64,000 nt of DNA from Clarkia xantiana subsp. parviflora (GCA_036873135.1 JAPTYO010000015.1:12255683-12319682), one strand, 5' to 3'. Numbered from the stretch's first letter, positions 11,155 to 23,288 are shown. Numbers and translations are program-made. The notes: generated by a model not told the origin, from the letters alone.

Positions 11155-12085
11155 TAACTTGCACCACTTAAGGCGACTTAACTCCATGCATCACTTAAGA
11201 CGACTTAATTCCGCGCACCACTTAAGACGACTTGGTTTCATGCATCACTTAAGACGACTTAATTCCGCGCACCACTTAAGGCGACTTGGTTTCATGCATC
11301 ACTTAAGACGACTTGGTTTCATGCATCACTTAAGACGACTTAATTCCGCGCACCACTTAAGGCGACTTGGTTTCATGCATCACTTAAGACGACTTTATGT
11401 TACTTAGAGCAAATCTAAGAATCGTGCATCACTTAAGACGTCTTTTCTCGGGCATCACTTAAGACGACTTTCGGAGACTTAGAATAAATCTAGGCATCAT
11501 GCACCACTCAAGGCGACTTAGTCCCGCGCATCACTTAAGACGACTTTATATTACTTAGAATAAATCTAAGCATCTTGCACCACTCAAGGCGACTTTCGTC
11601 GTGCACCCCTGAAGGCGACTTTCACCGTGCACCACTGAAGGCGACTTTCATCGTGCACCACTGAAGGCGACTTTCATCGTGCACCACTGAAGGCGACTTT
11701 CATCGTGCACCACTGAAGGCGACTTTCATCGTGCACCACTGAAGGCGACTTTCATCGTGCACCACTGAAGGCGACTTTTGGATACTTAGAATAAATCTAA
11801 ATATTGTGCACCACTGAAGGCGACTTTCATCATGCACCACTGAAGGCGACTTTCATCGTTCACCCCTGAAGGCGACCTTTACACTTAGCATAAATCTAAG
11901 GACAACTCTTATTTGGAAGCAACATCTTTATTTATTGATGGCATAAGATTGGCTTACATCGAATTTAAACGATAAATAGCATACACCACTTAAGGCGATT
12001 TTACATCGGGGCACCACTTAAGGCGACTTTTTCGGGCACCACTTAAGGCGACTTTATCGAGCACCACTTAAGGCGACTTTCTTCA
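11155..12085. repeat. tandem-repeat block of element B (CACTTAAGGCGACTT family)
   Basis: Lies between the antisense gene and the end of integrase. The first part has 27-bp units with CACTTAAGACGACTT; from about 11605 to 11775 the units are 26 bp with CACTGAAGGCGACTTTC in at least six near-perfect copies; further scattered copies run to 12085. Interspersed are copies of the palindrome CTTAGAATAAATCTAAG (11554-11570; near copies at 11478-11494 and 11785-11801). Such hypervariable 3' repeat blocks are known in Tat-lineage elements. Confidence 0.9.
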
Positions 12086-15000
12086 AGCATGGTGTTTCTT
12101 CAAGTGTTCGCCACTGAAAGAATGCTTTAATGTTCTGCCATCGAGGTCTTCCAACTTGTATGCATTTGGAGCTGGCATCCCCACGACCTTATAAGGTCCT
12201 TCCCATTTTGGTGACATCTTGTTGATTCGATCCAAAAGGGTGAACTCGTTGCGACGCCAAACCAGCTCCCCGACAAAGAACTGTCGGGACTTCACTCGCC
12301 GATTGTAGTACCTGGCCGTCGCTAAACGCATTCGAGCTTGGACTTCATCGGCTTCCCGCCTCTTCTCTTCGAGTAAGTCCAAGTCCAGACGTCTCACTTC
12401 GTCGTTCGTTAGGGGCTCGTAATATCTCATTCGATGGGACGCCACAGCTACCTCCACAGGTGCGACAGCTTCCGTGCCATAAACGAGGCCAAACGGAGTC
12501 TCCCCTGTTGATCGTTTGGGTGTCGTTCTAACAGCCCAAAGTACATTTTCCAGTTCATTCAGCCACTTGCCCTTCAAGGCGTAGACCCTCTTCTTCAGGC
12601 CATCCATCACGATTTTGTTGGCTGACTCCACCTGGCCATTAGTCTGAGCATGGCGTACGGAGGCGGTCCGATGCTCAATGTTCAATTCTTCCAGATACTC
12701 CCTCACCTGAGAACCGTTGAACGGTGGGCCATTGTCGCTGATCACCACCTTAGGAATCCCGTATCTGGACACGATGTGGGTCTGGAGGAACTTGACGATC
12801 TGGTTCCCTGTTGTTCTGGCCAATGCCTTCGCCTCTATCCATTTTGAAAAATAATCGATAGCTACAAGTAAATACTTACATTGTCCTTGTTCTTGTGGAA
12901 GAGGTCCCACCAAGTCGATGCCCCACTGCGCGAAGGGCCAAGCGCTCTTGATGGATGTCAGGTTAGCGGTCGGAGCCACGATACTCGGGGCGTACCTCTG
13001 GCACGCGTCGCATGATCGGACCAACGCCGTTGCTTCTTTGTTCATCGTGGGCCAATAGTAGCCTAAGTTCAACACCTTCCTCAAAAAGGATCGGGCCCCT
13101 TCGTGGCAAGCCGCGACCCCCTCATGCATTTCCTTCAGGATTCGATTGGTGTCGGGTTTGCTACACACTTTAGGTACGGAGTCGGGAACCAGCCCTTCTT
13201 GTACAGCTGATTGTCCAGCATCACATAATTAGACGCGATCCGACATATCCTGTCTGCTGCTACCTTATCTTCGGGGACTGCCCCCGTAGTCAGATACGCG
13301 ACTATCGGGGTCATCCAAGTGGGCTCCTCCTCCGATTTTGTCTCAATGGTGCACACCTGTGTTGGGTCGATGTTTGATAAGATCACCTTCTCCAAGAAGT
13401 GCACCTTCCGATTTTCTTCCAAGGGTGCCCCCAGGGCAAACTTACTCAAGGCGTCTGCCTCTGCGTTCTCCTCCCTCGGGATAGCCTCGATATCGAAGCT
13501 TTTGAAGCCCTCTCTCAAGGCTTGTACCTCTCGCAGATACTTTTTCATTATCGGACTCCTTGCTTCGTATCGCCCTTGAACCTGGTTCACGATTAAAGCT
13601 GCGTCGCAATTCACTCTCAAGTGATCGATTCCAGTGCCTTTAGCGATTTTTAGGCCCGTGATAAGAGCTTCGTACTCCGCTTCGTTGTTTGTGGCCTTGA
13701 ATGTTAAAGCCAAGGCGTATCGGAGCGGTTCACCTTCACCTGGTGGTATCAACAAGAAGCCCGCTCCTGGTCCATCTGAACTCGCGGAGCCATCCGTGTA
13801 CATCTCCCAGATATTTTCCTTGTTTGGATGTTCTGATTGCTCTGCCCTCTCTGGTTGTACTCCTGTCGGGACTTCCATGGTTGCCCCCTCTACAGGGCCC
13901 GTTTCTTCCAGATCGGGGGCTGTAGACTCTGCTATGAAATCTGCTAACGCCTGACCCTTAATGGCCGTTCTCGGAGCGAAGTGTATGCGAAATTCGCTAA
14001 GCTCTACTGCCCATTTCACTAGTCTCCCCGACGCATCCGGTCGGTTCAAAAATGCTTCAAAGGCTGGTTCGTTAGCACAGTGATCTCATGTGCGTGGAAA
14101 TATGGCCTTAGCTTCCGAGCAGTAATGATCAACGCAAAGAGGTATTTCTCAACGGCAGGGTAGTTCAATTCAGATTTGGCAAATGCCTTGCTTACATAAT
14201 AGACGGGGACTTGATTACCCTCGACAATCTTTACTAACACAGAGCTAATTGCAAATTCAGAAACAGCCAAATAAAGGAAGAGCGGCTCGCCTGGAACCGG
14301 TTTTGCCAGCGGCGGGAGTGTGCGAAGGTGCTGCTTGAGTGCTTGGAATGCTTCTTCACATCTGGCGGTTCATTCAAATTTTTTGTTGGCCCTCAAGACT
14401 TCAAAAAACGGCATTGATCGGTCGCTGGCTTTGGATAAGAAGCGGTTCATTGCAGCTAGTCGGCCATTCAGTACTTGCACCTCCCGATGGTTTATCGGGG
14501 ACTGCATCTCCTCGATTGCCCTCAGCTTCTCAGGATTCACTTCAATTCCTCTCTGACTCACCATGAAGCCCAGGAATTTCCCTGAGTGGACTCCGAAGGC
14601 GCATTTCGTCGGGTTCAAGCGAACTTGATGGAGCCTCATCCGCTCAAACGCCATGGTAAGGTTGTGCACGTGATCCTCGGCTTGTCGGGACTTCACCAGC
14701 ATATCATCCACGTAGGCTTCCATGGTTTCTCCCAGCATATCTCCAAACAGCTTATTCACCATCCGCTGGTAGGTTGCCCCGGCATTGATCAATCCGAAAG
14801 GCATGACATCGTAGTGATAGATGTCGCTGTCTGCATAGAATGCTGTGTGGGGGGCGTCTTCTTTGGCCATCTTGATCTGGTTGTAGCCTGAATACGCATC
14901 CATGAAACTTAACAGCTCATGTCCCGATGTGGCATCCACCAGCTGGTCAATCCTCGGGAGTGGATAGCAATCCTTTGGACAAGCCTTGTTCAAGTCGCGG

Positions 15001-17669
15001 AAGTCCACGCACATACGCCACTTCCCATTAGTCTTCTTCACCAGCACGGGGTTGGCCACCCAAGTCTGGAATCGGAGTTCTTTAATGAACCCAGCGTCGA
15101 GCAACCTGCCCACCTCCTGCTGGATCGCGATCTTCTTATCCGTGCCCATCGGACGCCTTTTCTGTGTGATAGGCTTGATCGCGGGGTCTATCTTCAGCTC
15201 GTGCACGATCACGTCGGGGCTGATTCCTGGCATATCGCTGGGGGACCAAGCAAACAGCTCTTTGAACTCTTTCAGCAGCTCTACCAATTTTTGGGCTGTC
15301 TCCTCAGTTAGAGCAGACCCGATTTTCACCTTCCTCTGGGGTCCATCGATCTCGACTTCTTTCAGATCTTCTACGGGGGCGGGACGCCCAAACTCTTCTC
15401 TGGGATCTGTGTCTGTCTGGAGGACAGTCATAGCCTCTCGCCTCCTCCTCCGGGTGGCATTGACATAGCACTTTCGGGAAGCCACATGGTCGCCTTTGAC
15501 CTCCCCGACTCCGTGATCGGTCGGGAACTTCATCTTCTGGTGCACAGTCGAGGCAACCGCCATTAGGGGATTGATGGTGGTTCTCCTGATAATCGCGTTG
15601 TAGGTCCCCGCAGAATCAACCACGACAAATTCCACGTTCCTCCTTTCTGATTTCCACCCGCTACCAAACTCCACTGGTAAGGTGATTACTCCTAGCGGGT
15701 AGGAGGTTGAGCCAGAGAACCCGACCATCGGGAAGTTTGCCTCCTTCAGATCTTTCTTTGTTTTCCCCATAGCCTCCAGCGCGTCCATGAACAGGATGTC
15801 GGAGGAGCTCCCTCCGTCGATTAGAATTCTCTTCATCTCGAACCCGTCTACATCCAAGGTTACCACCAAGGCATCGTCATGCGGAGTCTCTACGCCTATG
15901 AGGTCCTCCGATGAGAAGGAGATCACCATCTCTTCTTTCAAGGTCCAGGATCGGGACCTCTTACCCAACACTACTGCCGTAGGGATCCTAGAGGCGTAGA
16001 CCTCTCGGGCGGAGGAGGTATCACCTCCAGCAGCAAATCCTCCATGAATCACGTTGATGACTCGTCTCTCTTTGCGAGCCCCGGATGACTCTGGATCAGT
16101 TCTCTTCTTTTTCGGGGACCGATCGCGGGATCGGGAACGGGACCGTGATCGGGACCGAGAGCGTGACCGGCATCGTTTGTCCCCAACGAACTCCTTGAGT
16201 TTTCCCTTCTGGATTAGCTTTTCAATTTCCTTCTTCAGCTCCCGACAGTGATTGGTGTCATGGCCATTTGCGCGGTGAAATCGACAGTAGCGATCTGTGC
16301 GGGACCCCAGGAATTCTCCATCTTTCTTCGGGGGGTACCTGGAGATACCTTGTCGCTCCATGACTGTTAGCACTTCCGCCATGGAGCAGTTGAGAGGAAT
16401 GTCAAAATCCTCCCGCTTATCCTTCTTTGAAGAATGTCTGTCGTCCCTCCGATCCGGACGTCCTCGATTCTTGCCACTGTCAGGCTTACCTTTCGACTTT
16501 CGATCGTCGAAAGGTTTACTTGACTGTTTCCCTTTGTTCGACTTTGGGGGTTCTAGTTCTCCCGCGGCTATCTTTGACTCCTGGACATCGATCTGCCGCT
16601 TCACCCTCTTTTGCAATGCCTCCATATTCCACACAGCCTTCTCAGCCACGCTGTGTATCAAGTCGGAGCCATAGGGAGCTGTCAGATTCCGAATGAAGGT
16701 ACGGATGGTTTCGCCCTCAGAGATTTCTTCATCTATCTCTGCTACGCTAGCTGTGTACCGCTGGTAATAATGAGCCAGCGATTCGTCGGGCCTCTGCACC
16801 ACCTGGGTCAGGGACCTCACGCTCTTCAATAGACGCCTCCGACCCTGGTACTGCTGAATGAATCGATCGTGCATGTCTGCCCAGCAAGTGATGCATCCCG
16901 GGGGCAGACTAAAGAACCAAGTCAGGGCCCTTTCTCCCAGTGTGTTCGGGAACAACGTACACACTATGTCTTCACTTGGGGCTCTTCCCAGACACGCCAT
17001 GAGGTGCTTCTGGACGTGGCGAACTGGATCTCCTTCGCCATCATACTCCTTTATCGTGGGGATGCCTAGCCCAGGCGGGGCTAGGGTGTCAATGAGTCGG
17101 GGAACGAAGGGATGAGTGGATCGATCCCTCAGCTCTGACACCAGTGGCTTCTGTTCTCCCATACAGATGTTCACGATCTTTACCACTTGGTCGGGAGTGA
17201 TGGGACCATTCATAGGAATGGTCCTGTGCTGTACTGGTCCTGGCCCATCAACCACGAACCTCTCCGACTGACCGGTCGCCCTACCTCTGTCTTGGCCTCG
17301 GGGCGGGGCTTCCTGTGCGTTCCGACCCTCTGTCGGCAGGGTCGCTTCCTCCAACGGGGGCATCTCCTCCTGCCTCCTCGCAGCCTCTCTTCGATCCAAG
17401 AGAGCCTCTACAGCCGCCAGAAACATGGGCATGGCCTCTGCCACGGCCCTCGTCAAATCTGCAGCTGGGGGAGCCTCCTGCCCCTTGTTGTCCTGGTGCT
17501 GAGGGGCAACATCTTCGGGATGCGATCCATTGTGCCCCCCTGTCTGGGAGAGCTCAGCCGGGGGATGGTTCTGGTTTTCCTCTTGTTCTGGAACTGAATT
17601 CAAATTCGTTGCAGCGGGATGACGGGAACCACCGGATTGTCCCTGTCTTCTGTTCTTGCCAGCCGCCAT
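12083..17669 (-). pseudogene. gag-pol of element B (near complete, three lesions)
   Basis: Start chosen at 17669 (MAAGKNRRQ), just inside the primer site; an in-frame ATG at 17687 is the alternative. Gag, zinc knuckle (CRFHRANGHDTNHC, about 16250-16290), RS-rich tail (about 16100-16185), protease (LIDGGSSSD, about 15800-15830), RT (YVDDM near 14700), RNase H, archaeal-type RNase H (YTDGSASSD) and integrase with HHCC finger (CHEGA...CDACQRY), D-D-E residues (VAIDYFSKW, ISDNGPPF, QVESANK) and stop at 12083. Lesions: TGG to TGA after NKKFE near 14370; a one-base loss in a T run near 14050 (LKHF); a one-base loss near 13165 before CSKPDTNRI. Otherwise about 1,850 codons are open. It cannot make a full polyprotein without suppression. 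Confidence 0.9.
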
Positions 17670-17704
17670 TGATCGAGTAGAAGGCATATCAGCTTTTTGT
17701 TTGA

Positions 17705-17723
17705 TTCCCACAGACGGCGCCAA
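17705..17723 (-). promoter_or_regulatory. primer binding site of element B
   Basis: TTGGCGCCGTCTGTGGGAA on the minus strand directly follows the 5' LTR, identical to the site in A. Confidence 0.85.
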
Positions 17724-18421
17724 TGTTGGATCACGGTGGAACTCCGGTACGGACTTTGACGGCAATCCTAGCTCCTTTGCTCCACGCAATCCTGCAAGAG
17801 GGGATAGACCGGGCGGTGACCCAGAATCCCTCTCCGATGCTTAAATGAGTGTCTCGTATAACTGGCAAGTAATAAACTCAGAGTGTATTCAACTCAACGT
17901 AAGTCTTTCTGAGGTGATCTCCTGCCCTTTTATAGGCAAAGAGATGCCTCAGGTACCTGGCGAACCGTTAGGGGTGGTTAGCCCGTATCCCGCATATCTC
18001 GGATGTGATCTCGCGTATCTTAGCCATGCCCCGCGTATCAAGGCCACGCTCCGTGTATCTTAACCACGTTCCGCGTATCTCGGCCACGCCCCGCATATCT
18101 TGGCTTTATCCTCTGATAACGAGTCCCGACTCCCGTCGGGGACTCCAGAGTTATCTCGTTGTGTCACCGCTCGGGGCCCCTCGTCATCGTGACAGGGCCA
18201 ATCATTCTCAGGGATTCATCATCGGGGCCTTCTCAAAGGCTTCTCATCGGGAGCTTCCAGCTCCACTGTCGGAACCGACTCTGTCGGGACCTTGCCTCGT
18301 CGGGACTCCCTTTGTCGGGACCCTTCTCCTAGGTCATCTTGACCTTCCTTTCGGGGCCTGGTGGGCCTGTTTGCCGTCTCCTCGCCGTTACAGGGCCTGA
18401 CGACTGTAGTCGGACCCATCA
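17724..18421 (-). repeat. 5' LTR of element B (698 bp)
   Basis: Partner of 6997-7694, differing at about six bases. TATA box at 17929-17935 (minus strand). U3 subrepeats at about 17982-18100. Confidence 0.95.
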
Positions 18422-18426
18422 TATGG

Positions 18427-18739
18427 TAGACAACTCCGCCGGAGGCACAGTAGGTGTCCCCACATCGACATCCCTAACAACATCAAAGGGAAAGAACGCC
18501 TCTACAAAGGGATGAAACCCAAAGAGATCGACATAGATTTGATAATCATCTCAGTCCATCACATTATCAGCAAATGTCTGGATAAGATCTCCCAATTCCG
18601 AGTTAGGCTCCGACTCGGGGGAAGAGTATATATCTTCCATGGTCTCTGGCCCAGACGATTCTGGATCTTCCGACTCAGCATCCGAATTCGAAATTGAACA
18701 ATTTCTAACTAAGGGAGTTGGAATATAGGACTTACTCAT
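18427..18739 (-). pseudogene. 5' part of the gene split by element B
   Basis: Minus-strand frame starting at ATG 18739 (MSKSYIPTPL), with a serine/glutamate/aspartate-rich stretch like the start of the antisense genes in B, C and E, ending PPAELST at the insertion. Reading across the excised element continues without shift into YTSQIREGLRFPY at 6991 and below, exactly where the family's conserved IRFPF block is expected. That continuity is the best evidence that the two parts were one gene. Confidence 0.72.
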
Positions 18740-19384
18740 GTTGATAAACCCTGCGAGTCAAGAAGGTAATCCTAAGAACTGACGCGCCAGCTCCTCACCC
18801 TACAACTCCTATAAAGATACAACAACAATCTATACAATGCAGGCGCATATATTCATCGCGATAACAATTACTACTACCATACAACGAACATCCCCCACTC
18901 GGGGGCAACATCGTACTGATAAGCCTATAAGTGTTCGACTACTACATAGCGAACATCCTCTATATGGGGGCAACTCTATGTCAGTAAGGTTCTCGTCCCA
19001 ACACTTATACGGTTTACTTATGTGTATGCCGAATTGTGTATGCCTATATGCACGTACATGCCCGTGTGCACCAACACACACCTACGCGCGACTAATACGT
19101 CCGCACACACCTACATATGTTTTTATATGATTATATGTGTCTCTACATGACCATGCATGTCTATACTCACTCATGCATGCCTACACACGCCTACGTACAC
19201 TTACACGCATCTACATCCACGTTCATGGCCTAAGGTGAACATCTAAGGTAATTGATGCAAAACATATTCATGACGTTATTATCTATATGTCTATGTTATC
19301 TAACACATGTAGGATATGGACACATTCATACATATTTGGGGACATACAAAATTCAATTATGGTTACATACACCACTATGCCATC
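18740..19384. other. repeat-derived, no gene seen
   Basis: Two degenerate copies of a GCGAACATCC...GGGGGCAAC unit (about 18885-18985) resemble the 38-bp units at 52277-52735 of relic D. From about 18990 to 19250 the sequence is low-complexity, rich in ACACGC/TACATG words, similar in composition to 38580-38720. I read it as debris of a D-type element. Confidence 0.5.
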
Positions 19385-21105
19385 AAGTATGTAAAACTAC
19401 TTGGATTGCGTAGGGTTTAGAAATGGCATGTATTTGTGATAACATTTTGATATTAGAAAGTTACATTTTGTAATTGAAAGAATTGCAACCGAGTTTATGA
19501 TCAATCGACGTCATAATGTTTTGATTACATCAGATTTACCGTCTATAAACTAAGTTGTAGGAGGACGCAATCCTCTGCCAAACTATGTCGAATGTAAGCC
19601 TTACCTAGTCACACAGGTACGGTCGTCTTGTGGTGGATGGAGGCCTCCACCAAACAAGACTGGCTAAGAGTCAGGGGGATAAACATGATTAAGCGAGACG
19701 ATTATCTAGTTTCGAAGTAACTCGACGTGATCTTCGTTTCACATATTGCCGTGATGAACTTCGTTCGTCATTTAACCACATTCTGGGCCATATGAGAATC
19801 TGTGATAGCATGATTGACATATCCCTTTCCTGTCAACCCAAAAGGTTCAGGTATGCTATCAACGCGTGCTTCATACTACGCGTGCCACGTCCGACCACGG
19901 GGTCACAGCTCGGTTGTGCTAGAAAGGAATCCTCGTGATTCTGGCGTGCGCAAACTTATTCACCTCGAGCGTGTGATTGATCCCGGGAGCCTTATGAAGA
20001 GGCACCCGAAGTATTCTCATGGACTCAGAACTCATACCTAAGGTTAGGCTCAATACTCGCTTCCCGACGTACGAACGTAGTGCTGTACAAAAAGGCCCAG
20101 TGACCACGTCTTTGAAACCGTTTGGGTTTGATTAAGGGTATGAGCAATGGGGACGGTCAAGTTCACCTGTAATTCACCGATTCTTGTATTCACTAGGTGG
20201 CCACCAGCCGGATATTAGTTGAAGGTTGTGAATACTTGTACGGATGTCTTAAAGAAGTGTTCCTATGTGAAAACTAGGCAAATGGAGAATTATAAGTTGA
20301 CATAGGATACAGCGCGGTACAATATATAAATATTGTTTATAACAGGCTGATTAGAGAAAAGGGAATCAACGTTCTGCGGGCGCTACAATACTCCTAACAG
20401 ATGAGTAGCACGATGCCCGTCGTATCCGCCGGTCACACGGCAAACCTCGTATGAACTATTCGAAAACATGGAGCAAATCAATGGGGAGAAATGTTGATGC
20501 GGATTTAAACAACAATACATTAACAGACACCCTCCCATTCCGGCGAGTGGGAGCTGTAAGCATATGGTGATGGGCGCCGTAATTGGTAGCCCATAATATG
20601 TATAGTTTACCTAATGAACTTGCGTAAATGTCACTTTAGGGTAATTGGGCTAGACCCAAATCCCAATTGACATGGGAGGCCTAAAATTGGGCCTCCCCAA
20701 ATACATAGGCCGGCCGAAAGTTTATGGTGGGGTAAAGTGGACTTTTTTCCACTTTACTCCTATAAATAAGAGGTGTTAGGGAAATTTTAAGGTTAATCAT
20801 AATTCCCTCACAAGAGAGTTTTAGAGAGAAAAACCCTCCTCCCACACTACAAGGTTCGCCAAAACAAGCAACTCACCAAGGGTGTGCCAAATTGCTTTCA
20901 AGCAAACACTCCAGAGATCTGTCCCTGTGCCAAGAATCGATCAGAGGCTTTGTTGTGGAGCTTATACCGCGTAGGGCTTCTTTCACAAGGACTTCTACAG
21001 GTTCCGACCGGAGGATCGCGAACTCCCTCGAGCAAGGATCTTGGACTACTGTTGCTCTTGAGGTATGTGTAAACTTTCCGCTGCGTAATTGATATTACTA
21101 GCACA
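19385..21105 (+). mobile_element. Ty1/copia relic: pol C-terminus and 3' LTR
   Basis: The plus-strand codons for YVKLLGLRRV end in TAG near 19420, matching KHVKMLGLRRM of the minus-strand relic at 37987-38455; that is the typical copia polyprotein end. The LTR-like body (about 19437-21105) has a TATA box TATAAATAAG at 20761-20770 and a leader-like segment ending near ACTTTCCGCTGCGT. Its left 950 bp is homologous, in reverse orientation, to 24830-25627 plus 37987-38100. Exact ends are uncertain. Confidence 0.6.
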
Positions 21106-22188
21106 TACCATATTTAAGTTTCCGTAGTGATTACTCTCTGTAATCTAACATCCTTCACTATTTGGGTTTGGTTCATATTGGATATACATGTGGTTGTAGC
21201 AGGTTCGTTTAATTATATATATTTATTATATATTATGTTAGCTCAGATCAATTCCACTATAATTTGAGTTCAGTTTTGAACTCGAAACTTAACTCATGAA
21301 TAGTTATATATTTTAACTAAAATGATAGATTAACTCGCTTAATATACAAATAGTTTGTATTCTTTTAACCAGAGATTTTCTGCAATTTTGAAGTTTGAGC
21401 TATGCCTCATGACGTCGTTTAAGGTCTCGAGATTTATGTTTTAAATATTTCGACTTTTTTATATTATTAGATTGTTTGAAATTTAGACTTTGATACTCTC
21501 TACTCTGAAGCGATCAATTGTCTTTATAGTTTGTATTTTGCAAATTTGTGGATTGCTTACGGATTATCAACTTGAGTAAGTATATGAAATTTTAATTTTA
21601 AAAAAAAATGAAAAAAAGGTTCGAACCGGTTCTGCTATGGTTCGGTTTTAGGACCTAAAATCCGATTCGATTCTTACATGGTACAGGGAAACAACTGAAC
21701 CAAATATTCGGTTCCAGTTCGGTTCTGAACCTGTTCGGCCCAGAACCGAACCATGCCCAGCCCTATAGGTAGTAGATAGTTATGGTTTGAACTTTGAACC
21801 CATTTCGCTCATCTTTTGACCGGTCGACGCTCATCTTTTCCAGTAATCCGAATGGACAAATTGGTAAAACGATTTTTTTTCTAAGACAAACTAAGTTCGA
21901 ATATCATTGAAAACTATTTGAATAGAGTTAATCATAAGGTTATTTGCCCGAAATTACGAAAACAGTTTTTACTTTAAAAAAAGCTTTCCCGGTTCATAAA
22001 ATACATATGCAACCACTATAATTAATATTATATACTTAAACCACTCAAGATTCAACCATCAATTATTATTAAAGCTAGTTATTCATCACACGTAATACAT
22101 ATATAGCAAAATCCACCAATAAGAGTTATTATAATTCAGTAAGTGACTCACTAATTAATAAGTGTTTGTTGTTTATGCACCAATATAT
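21106..22188. other. AT-rich intergenic DNA with a hAT-like end fragment
   Basis: No gene seen. At about 21615-21765 there are repeated AACCGGTTC/GGTTCGGTTC words ending CATGCCCAGCCCTATA; reversed, this reads TATAGGGCTGGGCATGG, typical of a non-autonomous hAT terminus. The partner end was not found. The rest is AT-rich. Confidence 0.45.
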
Positions 22189-23155
22189 TCATCTAGGGCA
22201 AAAACTCTCCCTATAAACTATCCCTATATCGTAGCTTCGATCTTCATCCGGTTGATAATTAGGAGAACAAGACATTGAAGCAGGCGATGTCGGAGGTGAA
22301 ATCATGTTGTTAGACAAAGACATCGATGACGATGATGAATGTTGTGTCGGGCACCTAACCTTCCACGGCATCACCACATCCTCAAGCAGCCCCACTGGCC
22401 TCTGGTTCATGCTCGGGCTCGGGCTCGGGCTCGGTTCGTTTTGGAATGTGTTGCTTAGATCAAACTCATCTTCTCTGTCTTCTGCTTGGTGTCGGGGTTC
22501 CGGGTCGGGCTGAGACTCGGACGGCTTTATGATATCGATCTTCTTGGGCTTCTTAATGGGTGTGTCGGGCTGAGCCCGATTCGGGCCGAGAATGTAAAAT
22601 GGGTAGGAAAAGTGGAGATGAAGACCTTCGTAGGTGATGATTAGGGTTTCAGGGTCTTGACTGCACCTTTCCACTTGTTTCTTGGCACTGCACCTTGGAT
22701 TAGTGCATTTGTAGTAGCTCCTTTATATTACATATATCAAAATTATGAACACAAAACATTATATATATATATGATAATGACACTACATTTATTATTTTAA
22801 CCTTGGGTTGGGGTTGTTCTTAATGGATTTCTGTCCATATTTTCTCCATTTATACCCATCATCCGCCATTGCACTGTTGCCCGAGCTCTTGATCTTCATC
22901 GTGTACTTGTTTTCAACCCGATTCACGCCTCTTCGGGCCAAAGAATCTCTAATGAGTTAAATCAGCAAAATGAAATCTACTATATATATCATGTTCAGTC
23001 ATTTATGATTAATGAAGAAAAACATAATGAATAACGAACCCGAACTGTTCATATGGGTGCTTTTGGGCGCTGAAAAGCAAAGCGGCATCTACGTCCTGAA
23101 TCGTCGGACCTGAATAGACGGTGGAGATGAGTCGCATATGCGAGTCGTGTTCCAT
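22189..23155 (-). CDS. WRKY transcription factor, group IIc, WRKY49-like
   Basis: Three exons on the minus strand: 23155-23040, 22948-22802 and 22720-22189, with GT-AG introns; together 795 bases, 264 residues, no stops. Exon 2 ends inside the WRKY domain (DDGYKWRKYGQKSIKNNPNP) and the second intron splits the following Arg codon, the conserved position of WRKY introns. Exon 3 continues SYYKCTNPRCSAKKQVERC and ends the zinc finger with HLH, giving CX4CX23HXH, a group II pattern. The ITYEGLHLHFSYPF ending recalls WRKY49 from memory. The C-terminal half is Ser/Pro/Asp-rich. Role: nuclear binding to W-box DNA; target pathway unknown. It is the only intact host gene in the window and is flanked on both sides by old copia LTRs. 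Confidence 0.93.
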
Positions 23156-23288
23156 ATCTTGATACTAGCTAAAGCATGGTCACATAAGCAAATGAAAATG
23201 TGGATCAAAAGGTTGATTTGGTGTGTACGTAGTGAGGAAACGAAGATGTTGTGATACCTATACATTTGGTTTTCTATCTTCTTCTTCC

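Larger units (their letters stand above)
6997..18421 (-). mobile_element. Ty3/gypsy Tat-type LTR retrotransposon B (complete, 11,425 bp)
   Basis: Two 698-bp LTRs bound the element. The flanking 5-mers are TACGG (6992-6996) and TATGG (18422-18426), a target duplication with one C-to-T change at a CpG. Removing the element and one copy restores an open frame in the interrupted gene. Order on the minus strand: LTR, primer site, gag-pol, tandem-repeat block, antisense gene (plus strand), polypurine tract, LTR. The LTRs differ at about six positions by eye (roughly 0.9%), so insertion is recent, yet the coding region has three disabling lesions. Confidence 0.95.

Noticed and set aside
11159..11407. 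Plus-strand frame coding MHHLRRLNS repeats
   Set aside because: It is a translation of the 27-bp tandem array in a frame that happens to be open; no gene context.
11155..12085. CRISPR-like array
   Set aside because: Units are contiguous with decaying spacers derived from the same unit, lie inside a plant retrotransposon and have no cas genes.
14919..15468. Long plus-strand frames opposite gag-pol, also seen in A, C and E
   Set aside because: They are shadows of the GC-biased pol reading frame on the other strand; no start context, domain or splice signal.
22189..22674. Stand-alone hypothetical protein
   Set aside because: It is the third exon of the WRKY gene; the upstream exons complete the WRKYGQK and zinc finger.
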